From NCBI GenBank assembly GCA_002794775.1, contig NBAY01000023.1:248001-312000 (forward strand): 64,000 nucleotides of DNA. Reading direction: 5' to 3'. Position 1 is the first letter of the stretch; every line of letters starts with the position of its first letter. This stretch comes from Porodaedalea pini. Taxonomy: Eukaryota; Basidiomycota; Agaricomycetes; Hymenochaetales; Hymenochaetaceae. Both the position numbers and the translations under genes were made by a program. The notes beneath the pieces were generated by a model that did no database searches, was not told the DNA's origin, and saw nothing but the letters and a program-made list of their open reading frames with translations. Below, piece by piece: positions 25,254 through 37,493 of the stretch.

Positions 25254-26939
25254 TTAATCGACCATCGCTCCGCCATTCACAGAAAGCTACAGCATGATAG
25301 TAAGGGAAGCGATAGCTCAGTTCAGTAGTCATAGACTTGCTATTTGCAATCCCGGACTCACCGTTTGGCCTTCCCGGTACCAATCCCATTCCCAATTCAA
25401 CAGACACGAATTGTCAGTGAAAAAAAAAGTTTCAGGAACCGAGGGAAAGAAACGCACCTGTGATGAAATGCGCCTCGGGTGACGCGAGGTATGCGACGAG
25501 CGACGCGACTTCCGTAGGCCCCGCGAGGTAGCCTAGCGGCGTCTTGCTCTTCATCTGCGTCAAAATGCATATCCATAGCAATCCGACGTGTCAACGAACT
25601 GGGGAGGAAGGGGGGGGGGGGGGCAAGAATACTGCCAGTGAGAAACTAACGCACCTGTTCGAGGAAGTCACCCTTCTTCATCCCCGCCGTCATCGAAGTC
25701 ACTGTAGTATCATACTCCTCGACTGGCACCCACGCATCCAGTGTATCGTCGAAGAAAGTCAGTCTGGTCCGAGTCCAAGTTGTACGCAGTAAGCAAGGCG
25801 GGAGAACGACGTACGCATTGGAGTGACGATGCGCGCCGGGGCGTACGCGTTCACCGTGATGCCATATTTCCCCCATTCCAAGGCTGCGCCACGGTGCACG
25901 TCCGGGGAAACAAAGGTCAGCTCTCAAAGAACAGAGCATGACGTGCAGGAACCGGCAATGGAATATTTATGCCAGATGCGCAGACGCATACGTACCGGCT
26001 GTGTGCGTCAGCCCGCGAATACCAAACTTGGACGCGGAGTATCCGGCGAGGTTCGGGGCGCCTGGTATGGTAAATTTCGATCACTTGGGGGAGGTGAGGG
26101 GGGCACGAAGCAAGGAAAGGAGTGCGCACCAGCTTTGCCGTTCATAGACGAAGCACCTGGGAACCATCACCATCAGTCTTTCGTTTATACACTGCATTAT
26201 TAGCCCGCAAGTCGCAAAGGAAATATGGAAGTTGAGGGGTGAGCGTGAGGAACGCGACGAACCGATGATCCGCCCACCTCGCCCCTGCTTCACCATCTGC
26301 AACGCGGCGTATTTGTAGCACAGCATCGCGCCGCGCAGGTTCACCGCGATGACCTTGTCGAATTCGTCTGCCGTTGCTGGAAACCGCGTTGTATGGAAAA
26401 AGATAACAAATGATCAGTCTGAACAAAGAAGACGAAAAGAAAAGAAATATAGCGATACTGACAGTCGAGCAGAGGTTTCACGATAGCGATGCCTGCGTTC
26501 GCGACCATCTAAGTATAAGAACCGGAGTGAGAAATAATAGCGAAGGAATGAAAGAATGAAAGAACGTACAACGTCCAATCCCCCAAACGCCTCCATGCAC
26601 GCCTCCTACCATCCCCTTCACCTCCTCCTCCTTGCTCACATCTGCAACGAGCGCGACAAACCTCCTCCGCGGCCCCGAGTCTCCACCATCCTCCCCAAGG
26701 GACCCAATATCAGGAATCTCAGATATCTCGCGCCCAAGCTCCTCGAGCTTCTCCAAGTTGCTTTGAAGGTCGCAAGCGGCAACTCTATATCCATCCACTG
26801 CGAGGCGCAGCGCTATGCCGCGGCCGATGCCCTGCGCGGCGCCAGTAATAAGCGCGATGCGTGCCGGGAGGGCCATTGTCGTCATCGTCATTGTTGTTGT
26901 TACCAATTCCCGCTCCCGGCCAGCGTCAGAAGCGCTCAT
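25254..26939 (-). CDS. Short-chain dehydrogenase/reductase with apparent 1 nt frameshift and an 8 nt microexon
   Basis: Exons (minus): 26570-26939, 26463-26508, 26263-26376, 26130-26156, 25996-26061, 25815-25883 (3' end uncertain), 25655-25763, 25458-25554, microexon 25362-25369, 25254-25286. Classical SDR: NAD(P) motif TGAAQGIGRG, VANAGIA, catalytic Ser in ASSMNG and YSASK, then TPLGYLAGPTEVASLVAYLAS and GQTLSVNGG. The 8 nt microexon GCCAAACG supplies Gly-Gln-Thr of that last block and fixes the phase. In exon 1 the frame changes at about 26602-26609: one surplus G breaks an otherwise perfect VKGMVEACMEAFGGLDV block. This is either a real null allele or a sequence error. The start may be Met at 26876 (MALPARIALITG) rather than 26939. 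The junction of exons 6 and 7 needs a weak donor. Related fungal enzymes act on diols such as acetoin or butanediol; the substrate here is unknown. Confidence 0.8.
25610..25623. repeat. Poly-G run in an SDR intron
   Basis: A run of about 13-14 G lies in an intron of the short-chain dehydrogenase. Such homopolymers are prone to length errors in sequencing and in replication. Confidence 0.8.
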
Positions 26940-28050
26940 GTTCGCGCTTGATCCAAGTTTCGCGGCACGCGCAGATGTGCAGCTTGGTGCAGGTTCAGAT
27001 GTAGACGTAGATGTGCAGGAGATTGAGCGCGTTATCTTGAAAAGACAGGCTGGAGGGATGCCGGTCTGAGTGATGGGGCCTCTTTATCTGAGCCTGAGGT
27101 TACGGCTGCGGAAGCTCATAGTAATATTGTTTTTCTTTGAGCGGACCCGAGGACGAAGGACCCTTCGACGCGGAGATTATCGCGAGGTGCGAAGGTAGTG
27201 GAAGTGGGTCATTTTACATACAGATAATATTAATGCGCGCGATCCAATCTCCACGCAGGTTCCGACGTCGAGTACTATGTAGTGGTCACGAAGAGGTCAA
27301 GGTCGAGCTCAGGTCCCGATCGCAAGGTCTTGAAGCATACATTATTTAATAATGCACATGTAGATTTTTCATTCGACAGAAATTCCAATATTAATCTCCT
27401 GGCCCTAGATCCCACTCAAGTGCCGAATGGGAAGGGTTTGGGACACGCAGTGTGAACAAAGCACGTCCGTTCTCAGGACCGCGCCGATATTGATCAGACT
27501 CTCCCATATGCACCTCCTCGAAAATAATTCATGATATGATATGATATGGTAGTACGTATCCGTGAAAAGGAAAAAAAAAGTACCCAATCCGAGTCTCGTG
27601 TGGCCCGTGGCTCGTGGTCGTAACATGCAGCTGAGAGAGTCTGAATCAGAGTATGAGAAGAGTGAACAGGAAAGACAGGAAATATAAAAGACAGAGAATT
27701 ACGTATAGAGGAGGAAAGAGAGAGTACAGACAACACTAGCCTCGGCCAAGGAAGCGAGGATGGGGGAAAGAAGGACGAAAGCAAAGTCATACATACGTAC
27801 GAGGAACGGGAGGAGGACACGGATGTGGAAGAAGAGGATGGGACAAGCGATGTAATGAAGGTAATGCAGAGTCGTTGATGGAGAAGAACATGCGGGAGAA
27901 ATAAATCTTGTAGACCAACAAACCCCAATGTGAGAAGGATAAACAAGCCATACCCACACATAGACCAGTTACCCCGGAGACATTCAGCTCGAAACTGAAG
28001 AATGAGGAAACCCGAAAATGCAAGCACGGACGAAAACAGACAACATTCTG
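26940..28050. other. Intergenic region, no recognised gene
   Basis: About 1.1 kb between the start of the SDR and the stop of the FHA-RING gene. A 186-codon minus-strand ORF (27494-28054) is Ser/Leu/Phe-rich, lacks motifs and overlaps the FHA-RING stop, so I reject it. Short tandem ATGAT units occur at 27529-27548. Confidence 0.45.
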
Positions 28051-30053
28051 TCATCGCTTGCGCTTCTCCCCCGCCCCCACCATCCCCAAAGGACCTTCCC
28101 CAGACGATGCCGACGCATCGCCCTCGCCTCCAATCTCCACAAACTCGTCCTCCGCATCGCCATCGCCATCACTCGCATCATCCATCGCCATCCCCCGAAG
28201 CGGTGCCGGGACAGGCACGCTCATCGGCCTATGGATCGCGAAGCCCTGCATCTGCGACGGTGCGGAGGCCGACGTCGACGGGACGGGTAACGGTCCGTTC
28301 GGCATCGGCACGGGCAGAGCAGGCAGCGGGTGCAGGTCGTCGCCGTCGCCGTCATCGTGGTCGTGACCCTCATCCTCAGTCTCCGCCAACAGTTCGTCTG
28401 CGTCTTCCGGCACACCTTCGAAGTGGCCGTTGCGAGCGGGAGACGGCGAATGGTTGTTCCGCAGCGTCGCACCGCCATCGCCGTGCCGTCTAAAATTCGG
28501 CGGTGCAAAATCACGCTCGACCTCCGTTTCCGCGCCCCCGCCGTTCATCTGCGCCGCCACCTCATTTGCGGCATTCAACACAGCACTAACGTTCAGAACG
28601 GCATCTATATCCATCGCATCGCGGCCGGGTGCATTAGTGCCTGACGGTGTGGGACCTTCAATTCCCGATCCGCCAGTACCAGTTCCGTCTGCGTTATCCG
28701 TGTCTGCATCTTCCAGGTCGATTTCCACGTCCTCGTCCAGGTTCGCAAACGTCCGGCACAAGGGACAGGAGAAACCAGGGTGATGCATGAGCAGCATGGG
28801 TCGAATGCACTTGTAGTGGAAGACGTGCGAACACGGAGCAATAAACAGAGACTGGTGAACTGTCACGGAGAACAGACAGATGCAGCAGTCTGAAATGCCT
28901 GACTTCACGATGGCGCCCTTTACAGCCGATTTGTCTGACGCTGGTTGAGCGGAGAGCGCTTTTAGTTGCTTCAATGCATTCGTACTTTATCGAGGTTAAG
29001 CATCGGGAAGAAAGAAAATGCGGAGCAAACATACTTGAAGGCATTCGGCTGAGCTTGCCACTCGCGCCCAAGCTCAATTCGCATCTTCACACATTTGTAA
29101 ATCTCCTCTGTGCCGCCCTGGTAGTCTACACCCAGCTGCAGGACGTCGCCGTCTTTGACGGGGAATGGCCGAGAATCGGTGTTCGGAGCAGAAAGTCTGA
29201 CATGATTGAGAAATGTGCCTGAAGACGACTTGGTATCTTTAATAAAGAATTTCCCTCCTGGCTCGCACCAGACCTCGGCGTGTGCGCGGCTAACGACCTT
29301 GCTTTTGAACGCCAACTTGTTCGTGTTTTGTGCATTGAGCGCAGCAACGCCCATCCCGGAGCGATCCGTGAAACGTCCAATGCGAAGTGCTGCGTCGCCC
29401 TCGCGCACGTCTCGCGAGATCGGTTCAAAGTGCAACGATCGAGTCGAATCGAGGTGGGGGACAAGACGAATTCGGTGGGCACGGACGCCTGGACTGGTAG
29501 AGGTGGTCGTAGGGCGACCGGGTAAAGCAGATGGGGGTGTATCCACGGGGGAGTTCATCGATGGGTTTGCGGAGCTCGAGTTGAGTGCGCCGTTTGCAGA
29601 GCGTCGACGACGCAGCATCTGCGACAGACCGTGGACGGAGACGCTCGTAGCCGATGGTGAGACGACGAAGCCGTGGGTTGTGCTGATGGACGGCTGGATC
29701 CCACCCGCTGCCGGGCGCCGGCGATGGCCAGGATTCGGAGACGGCGGCTGAGCGGGCATGCTCGCGTTGTCGGTGAGGGCCTGGACGTCGTGGTCGAGTT
29801 GGAGGTTAGGCGGGCCCTGATGGGATTGGGAGGTGCCGCGTGGACGGACACGGAGGAAGGAGCCCAGGATAGACTGACGATGGGTTGGATTCTGCACGTC
29901 GTTTGATAACGGCGCACCTACCGGATCCATCAAAGACGACAACAACGGCGAGCGGGCGTCGGAGGCGATGGACGCTGGACGACAAGAGCTGGACGTTGTC
30001 GAGGGAAAGGCTGCGTGCTTCAACAGACAGTCCTTTATCGAGGGGACTGTCAC
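28051..30053 (-). CDS. FHA-RING E3 ubiquitin ligase, Dma1/Dma2-like (650 aa, 2 exons)
   Basis: Exons: complement of 28051-28984 and 29035-30053, with one 50 nt intron whose acceptor fits the sequence (FN|TNALKQLKAL). Residues ~1-190 are Ser/Pro-rich and disordered. An FHA domain (~195-330) shows RIGRFTDRSG, SKVVSRAHAEVWCEPGG, FIKDTKSSSGTFLNHVRLS and KDGDVLQLGVDY, the phosphothreonine-binding fold. A RING-H2 finger follows (CCICLF, APCSHVFHYKCI, FSCPLC). The C-terminal ~250 residues are acidic and low-complexity, ending in GEKRKR, a possible nuclear signal. Yeast Dma1/2 and fission yeast dma1 act in spindle position and septation checkpoints. The gene is longer than the yeast proteins because of the two disordered ends. 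Confidence 0.9.
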
Positions 30054-30856
30054 ATCAAGTGACTATGTTATGTAATCGTGGCGTGGGTTTGGCTGACATT
30101 GTGACAGCCTCCGATTCTCTCGGTTCTCGGTCTGTATTCAAAGAAACACCCACACATCAAAGCAGTACTACGGGGAAAAGAAATATACAGCTGTTTGAAG
30201 TCTGAAGTATGGAAAAACTTCCCAGTTTAATGACTCAATCGAAGGTACGGAAAGAATCACAGCACAAGAAAAATGTCACGTCGCTCAAGTCCCATCATGA
30301 TTATTCTGTTTGTCTCAGGCTTGTCTGGATCTTGTTCTTCTGCCTGCGCTTGTTTCTAGTCTGTCTCTGTTTCAGCTCTAAATGCAGATTGGTCCACGAC
30401 AAGCTGTCTGTTCTGAGATTCGGGAGCAGCTAGTAACATGTTTTGCGCCCGCAGTGCGTCTGTCCGCCGCTCATCAGTTGCGATATCAATACGTGATCTA
30501 AAACTTATATGTAGAGTCGTTATTGCTCAGAGCCAGGCTCTTGCTTGACGACACCAGAATGTTATTTCTGTCTGAGGAATAGAATTCAGATGATGCGTAC
30601 AGTCTAGATGTTGTGGAGCGGTCCGCTCCTTTTCTAATTATCAAAAGTCTAATTGTAAAATGCTTCAGCTATTATAGTACAAATTAGAAATCGTGTAGGA
30701 ATGTAGAATGACAAACGAAGAGTAGCTGATTTTGGAGGATGAAATGGCAAAGTTCGAAAAACGTGCACTGGTTATGAACGAAAGAGGGAAAAAAAAATCG
30801 AACTGCTCGTAAATGGGCCAAGACTGGAATCGAATAAAAGAAAGCAAAGACTTCGT
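30054..30856. other. FHA-RING promoter and HMG-box gene 3' flank
   Basis: About 800 bp. It holds the upstream region of the FHA-RING gene and the 3' end of the HMG-box gene, both on the minus strand. No ORF with support. Confidence 0.5.
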
Positions 30857-32304
30857 TTAGAAAGAATCGTTGATGTACATGCCGATTGACATTGTCTTCG
30901 AGATCACGTCCATCGCATCTGTAGTAGCAGCAGGAGCCTGTGTGGACTCCAGGGCCGACAAGGAGGGATCTGGTCCATCCCAGGGCCTTCGCCTCGTCTC
31001 CGGATGCCACGACGGAGCAGATGGACGGAGAGCGTGTCTCATGAGTTCATCTTCCTCGGCGGTCTGAAGGTTAGATCCAATAGCATGCCTCACCCTACGA
31101 TTGACGTGTACAAACGTTGGGTTGTAATAAATGCTCGACGCGAGGCACGGTACGAGGACCTGATCGATAGTGAAGGCCTCGTCCTCAGGAGGGAATGAAA
31201 ACTCAGGCATTTTAGTCTCCTGGAAATCAGCAACGTAGACGAAATAAGCGGCGGTGAGAATGCGTGAATGAATCTATAGGATCTGCGCGTACCTCTGGTA
31301 TAGATCCCGGAAGCGACTCAAAGAAACCTCCAAACATGTTGAACAGAGGCCCGTCATCCTCGGCATTTTCATCCGTACTGCATGGTTCGTCCTCCTCCAT
31401 GTCTAAATGTGCGGGTGACAGTGATGGCGACAACTCAGGCGTCGGTTCAGGCGTAAGCAGCGTTCGCTTTGACTTAGCCGGCGCAGGACAATATCGTACA
31501 GTCGCCTTTGGCTGTGCCCTCCTGCTTTCCCTCAACGCACTTGTCGTGGCCGCTCCCGTCCTCCCCTTCACCGGCCCAACCGCTGGTACCCCAATCTTCT
31601 TCGGCGCATACTTATATCCAGGGTATGCCTCTGCATGGCGCCTTTTCTCCTCCACCGCGCGATCCTCAAAGTGCTTGCGCGTCTCCTCGTCCGCCGAGCG
31701 CCAGATGCGCGCAATCTCGCGCGACGCCTCGTTCTGCTGCGTCGTGCCGACGAGCCCGCTCGCGAGCGCGTGCGAGCGGAAGAGGATGAACGCATTGCGC
31801 GGACGCGGGATATGGTTCGCGTCTTGAGCGCGTGCGACATGCTTGCGCTTCGGCGGCTGCCTCCCGGGCGGAGCGGACGCGGGGGTGGACGAGGGGAGCG
31901 CGACAGACGGCGAGATAGGGGAAGGCGAGGGTGTAGGAATCGACGCGCGTAGCTGGGCTAGGTCCGGCGATGTGCAAGGGTCACTTAATGCGTGCGACCG
32001 GCGTGACAAATGGGATGTATCCTTGGCCAGCGCGGAAGGATTCTCTGCGAAGAAGTCATTGATGGTTAGCCTCGGGGACCTGCAACAGAAAAATTAAGCA
32101 TATAGCCGTATCATCGTACCTAAAATAGGCACATCCACTGGAACGAATGAAGTCGTATTGCGAAAGCGAGGCATTCGTCTGCAACAAATTATGGGGGTTT
32201 TGTCGAGCAAGAGCTGAGTAGACGTCCTCCTGAGCACGGTATGTTTTATATAGTTGGTGGTACTCCCAAAGGACGAGCAGACATAGCTGCTTTTCTACTC
32301 GCAT
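30857..32304 (-). CDS. HMG-box transcription factor (about 444 aa, 3 exons)
   Basis: Exons: complement of 30857-31219, 31293-32079 and 32120-32304. A MATA-type HMG box lies in the middle: HIPRPRNAFILFRSHALAS, then QNEASREIARIWRSADEET and EEKRRHAEAYPGYKYAPKK. It is preceded by a Pro/Ser-rich stretch and PPKRKH. After the box come Pro/Ser/Glu-rich regions and an acidic segment. Such proteins bind bent AT-rich DNA in the nucleus and in fungi often control mating, pheromone response or development. The first intron is only 40 nt and the start at 32304 is a best guess; the HMG-coding exon itself has no ATG upstream of the box in frame, so an upstream exon is required. Target genes are unknown. Confidence 0.8.
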
Positions 32305-33421
32305 CGCGACGCGCGCATTGATACACAGTCATCGTCCAAGCTCTGTCCCTGCAAAGGAAAACAACGCGCTATAATCACCTTGCGCTTTGTGACGGGGCCA
32401 AAGGGCGACGGCCTGGGGAGATTTAAGCGCACGGAGTGTCATTCTCGCCTTATCATGGAAGCTGTGACCCAGAGATTACATCCATCGAGTCATCACAAAG
32501 GACCGCACGAGGCGAAAGGACCCGCAAAGTTATCGACATCTCTTCTTCTTTGAGAAGCGGGGAACTCAGAAGGACCCTTGAAAGAGGTACGTCGGGCCTC
32601 AGCGCAAACTCCCAGAGGAGGAAGACCGTTAAAGCCTGGAGAGAAGAACCAGGCTGGCCAGTGCCTTGACAATCATTTATTTCCGAACAAAAGGCCCAAA
32701 TTATTTCGCTCCAGCTCACAAGCATTTCCCGATACGGCACATGCGGAGACAGATAATCAGTGTGTACTTCGCACAATACTAGTAAGCTCTGGCAACGAGG
32801 CAGCAATCAAAGGACTGATCGAATTCAGGTCTACAAAGAGTCACGTAAACTTGCAATTCATTTAATGAAAATCGACCATACCCACTTCAGCTCATTGCAA
32901 ACCGAAACGATGGCTGATTTGAGTCTTCGAGACAAAGCCTTTGGACCTTTGAAGACTCGATTTAGACGCGCTCTCCTTCGATTAGGACAATACAGATTGG
33001 TGGTGCAGGGTCTTCATATCTTGTTAAATATGTTGACGACAGGCAAGCAGTAGTCGAGCAAGAAGACGAGGTGAACGTCGCTTGCCCGCGGCCAACTGGG
33101 TGCTTGGTCATACTTACCTCATCGAGTAACTACCTCCACTTCAAAAAGACGAGGTCAAACTCAAAGTGCATTGCAAGTGCTACAAGTGATGCTTTTTCTC
33201 CCTCCCGAAAAAATCAAACTGTGTTCTCCGTATATCCATGAGAAGGGTTTAGAGTAAGCTCAGAATTATCCATGATGCTCAAGTCTCGCGTTGCATAGTC
33301 ACGTGATCCAACCAGTTTACCGACGCGCTCCTCTGAGTCTCCGCGTTCAACTCGTTTCTACTGCCTGCCGTCTCAGTCTCTTTTTTTCTTTTTTTCTTCC
33401 TTTTTCTTGTTGTTCTTCCGT
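32305..33421. promoter_or_regulatory. Divergent intergenic region between HMG-box and F-box/WD40 genes
   Basis: About 1.1 kb separating two genes transcribed away from each other. A CACGTGATCC motif lies at 33300-33309, about 115 bp before the F-box gene start, in front of a C/T-rich stretch (33360-33420), a common arrangement near fungal start sites. ORFs here have no motifs. Confidence 0.4.
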
Positions 33422-36400
33422 ATGTCCTCCCGTCAAGCTCCATCGACGACATCGACGCGTGTGTCGCGTGCGTCAAGCATTAAATCGTCGGTAACGCCGT
33501 CTGTGACCTCAACGCGTGTAGCGCGAACACGGACAACAAGCATGCTATCTGATGCTGGACCGACATCCAAAATGCGTGCACCCTCTATAACGTCGAGACG
33601 TGCTTCCGATGCCAGATCGGTGAGTGGAGATTCGGACACAGCGCTCTCGGAGACGGTACGCGCGCCGTCCACCACGTCCACACGTGTGACGCGCGCGACG
33701 GGCATGAAATCCGGCATAGCGTCGTCCACGGCGCCTAAACGCGTCTCCCGTCCGTTGAGCTTCATGACATCATCAGCTTCCTCGGAGACAGATTCGATAT
33801 CAAGCTGGCAGAGAAAGCGCTCGCCGAACGCGACGCCCGTACCGACGGCCGTCAATAAGCGTTTATCAAGCTCGATCCCGCAGGCTCTTTCTCGCCGCAC
33901 GGGCTCTGCATCACCGATTGTTGCTTCACCGGTTGTAGCACGTGCAAATACGTCTCCTGCTGCTCCTATGGTGGTTGCTGTATCGACAACTCCTGTGAAG
34001 TCACCACCCGAACCTGGGTCAGTTGCAGGGGTTCGCTCACGCGTCAACTCATCTAACATGTCGCCAACTCCGATGAAATCCAAGCTTGGTCCACCGGCAC
34101 AACCGACAACGCCATCTCCGAGTCCGGGACGCACTTTGAATTCGAAATCGTCGCAGATGTCCTTGTCAAGTCTACGTGCATCGCCCAAGGTCAACTCTCC
34201 ACAGGTGAATGCCTCTCCGCAAGTTAAGGCGTCCACACCAAACACGAAGAAAACGCCAGCCAGGAGCCCTCGTCATCAAACTCCGCGTCAACCCTCTGCA
34301 ATATCAACGATCGGGCCCTTAAACGGTTCTCCTCAGCGCGCCCTGACGCGTCAGAACATGTCAATGCTGTCGGACTCGCCAACTAGATTCAGCACAAAGT
34401 TTGAAGCAGATCTTTCTTTCAACGGCACATCGAGCGTGTGGGATGACGGCGACATCTCGTTCGACCTGGTGACTCAGACAGATGATGGCGCAGTGGATGA
34501 GGAGGCGCGTCTGTTTAACATTCATGATCCCACACTTTCTGACCTCCTTTCAGTTTATGGACGCTCTGAACCATGTCAAGGATCTGCACGCGCGCTCAAT
34601 GACGCAGTATCGCCGGCTGCTTGAGCAAGCACATGGCGCATCTGCCGCTCAGCTACACGCGCTGCAGGCCGAGTTACGGATCCTGCGTGTGTCACTCGAG
34701 GATGAGCGCGCTGCGACGCGAGAGATTGAAATGGAGCGCGACCGAATGCAGATGCAGCGTGCGTCTGGATACCAGACTCAAGATGACGTGGATTTGGCAG
34801 CACTACTGCGTGGAGATGGACGAGGAATTTTCAATGAAATTGAAGTGCGCAAGGCTGTGCGCCTGTTGAAGATGCCGGATCGCGTGCGACTGTACGTATG
34901 CACTTCTTCTGCCGATTGTTCACTTCGTTAACATTATATCTCAGTTTGGCTATCATTTTGGAGTGTACGTTTGTGTATTGCTTTTTTTTTGTTGCTGCTT
35001 TGTCCTACTCACTCTGTTTCTCGCACAGCGTGTATGCCGGGAGACATCCGTACTCAAATCGGGCTGCTGGAGCGATATCTCAAGAGCACGTTCGACATCG
35101 TTGGGAACCTTTCTCCCGAAATTTCCATCAAAATCCTCAGGTTCCTTTCAGTCCACGAACTTTTGGGCGTCGAGACTGTATGTACCATACGAAATAAACA
35201 AGATAAATGACTTCATACTGAATATGAACTGTTGACAGGTGTCGAAGAAATGGCAATCGCTGGTGCATAACCCTGCGATATGGCGTCATCATTGCTTGGT
35301 TCTGACTGCTACAGACCCTGTTCCGCTGAGGCCGCCACCTACGCCGGAGGGATGGTATGGCATCCCATCGCTCCAGACTGCTAGTTGACTAAGTATGAGT
35401 TGTATAGGGAGCCCTTGTATCGATCTCTCCACCACCGTGAGGCTAACTTCCATTATGGGCTTCCGCAAACTTTGCGCTTCCTCAACGGACACTCAACCTT
35501 CTGCACGACATTGCTCTTGCGAGGTCCGTAGCTCCTCTCTCTGTAATGTTTATGTATCCTTTAACAGCGACAATGAAGGAAAGCGACTGATCAGTGGCTC
35601 TTACGACGAGACGATCCGTTTCTGGGACATCGAAACGGGAGAGATGAAGAAATGTCTCCAGGTGAAGAAGCCAGTCAGCTGCATAGACTTTCTTCTCGAA
35701 GAAGGTCGGTGCATTGCTCTCTATTGATTGTTGTCTTTGACTCGATCATCCGTTGTCTGCAGAGGTATTTGTTGCAGGATTTCACGACGTTGGGTGAGCT
35801 GCTCGACAACTTCGTTCAGCAAGCGGAAGCTGACATAAACTTGCTTTCAGACGTGTTCATCTCTACTCGTCCGTCACCTTCAATCCACTACAGCAGCTCG
35901 CGGGACATCTCAACGGCATTCGCGCCGTCGCGCTCTCGTCTCGTAACCTTGTCTCGGCGGGCGCCGATAAGGCTCTCGTGTGCTGGGATTGGCGCACAGG
36001 CACGAAGATCGTGCGTTTTGGCCAGCAGACGACGATCAATATCGGCGTGCAGATCATCGCTGGTGATGCGGAGACGGGAGAGCGTGTTGTCGGTGTCACC
36101 ATTGACGGCATCGTTCGTGTCTTCTCTATCGGTGAGTGGCAGGCACCCTTTTCTCAATTCTTGCTTCGGGCGTTCATTACCTTTCGACGGCAGCGAAAAG
36201 AGAGATGATATCACAATTCAAGCTTTCGGAACTGGGTGGGAGCGATCCTGTCTTGAGTGCCAAATTGTTCAATGTTGGCCGCGCTCCCGATAATATGCTC
36301 CAGTACGCTGCTTCGTCCGGAGTAACGAAACTCCTTTCCTAACCTTTTCGTACGTAGATGGTTTGCTGCCAAGGGCACCCAGATGACCGTAAGTCATAAT

Positions 36401-37493
36401 TCTTATAGGTCGATGCTAAGTGGCTGATTATCATCGATATTAGTGCGCTACTAAATCCGTTATCTTGCATCTCCAATGGACAGAGGGAGAATTGCAACCA
36501 GAGCAAGTGGCAAGCCCAACATCACCGGAGCCAGCTTCGCCCATGTCTGTCCGACCGAATGGATCGATTGCGACTCCACCTATCAAAGGCCGGCCGTCTC
36601 TCGTGAGCCCACTCGCACGGTCAACGTCTTCTATCGGTGGCCCGCGTCGGAAGGTACTCAGCATGTCCGCGTCTTCTCGCGGAACTGCCCCCCGGCCGTC
36701 TCTGCCTATGCCCACTGGCTCTGTCAGCTCGCTTTCCCACTCACGTATGGGCTCCCCTGCGACGCCTTTGTTCTCGGTGCGCTTCGGGCAGGCGGCAGTT
36801 CTTACCGCCCCGCCACGCCTTGTTGCGGTCGTCGAGACGCCCGACGTCGCTCTGGGCTGCGTTGATGCTCAAAAGAGACGTGTGGTCACGGCGACGCGGT
36901 TCAGCAGCCGCGCAGGTGCTGATCGACGGGTTCGTCCCTCAAAGTTAACCCCAGAGCAGGAATATTTAGTTCTGATCATTTTAACACATCCAGATCTTCA
37001 TATCCACGCACCGCGAAGACATACCCACAAACGAAGGGGAAGAAAACGTCGCTCCTCAGCCCACGAGCGGACGGATCAGATGTCAAAGAGACTGATCCCA
37101 CTGACTTCAGCACGAATATTACACCCCTGGCAGGTGTCTGGGGCGCCCTCGCGCAGGCCGAAGAGGGCGCACCGATGAATGTATGGTCGTCTGTTCGAGG
37201 TGTTCTAGGCAACCTACCCGCGAAATTCCAGGGCCTCGCGACGCCGGCAATGAACCCGATGTCCATGCAGCTGACCCACGAAGAGGTCGTGGTCGGCTGC
37301 GCGGACGGCACGATATAGTGAAGCGCGATTTCATTATATATTGTGAAGAGATCGCTGACGGTTCTCATTCACTACTCGTGATGACAGTGTTATGAGTTTT
37401 GTAGGTCACGAATATGCACATCCGCCGCGAAAGAAGACGGTGGACGAGAGCGAAGAGGATGAACTGTCTCCATCGGAAGAATCTGAAGCATAG
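33422..37493 (+). CDS. F-box/WD40 protein with long Ser/Thr-rich N-terminus, SCF substrate receptor
   Basis: Start ATG 33422; stop TAG 37491-37493; about ten exons. The first ~350 residues are basic and Ser/Thr/Pro-rich, with repeats of the type [12 protein letters not shown] and [13 protein letters not shown] coiled coil follows ([21 protein letters not shown] to [14 protein letters not shown]), then a dimerisation-like helix block ([20 protein letters not shown]) running straight into an F-box ([38 protein letters not shown]). WD40 repeats come next: [53 protein letters not shown] basic Ser-rich insert separates later blades. The C-terminus is acidic. Cdc4/Met30-type proteins bring phosphorylated substrates to SCF. 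The junction of exon 1 with the coiled-coil exon (about 34470-34553) is ambiguous, and one alternative is that two genes were merged. Confidence 0.85.

Noticed and set aside
27494..28054. 186-codon minus-strand ORF
   Set aside because: Ser/Phe/Leu-rich without motifs, overlaps the end of the FHA-RING gene.
33433..34245. 270-codon minus-strand ORF opposite the F-box/WD40 exon 1
   Set aside because: Antisense shadow of a Ser/Thr-rich exon with biased composition; the plus strand is continuous with the coiled-coil and F-box exons.
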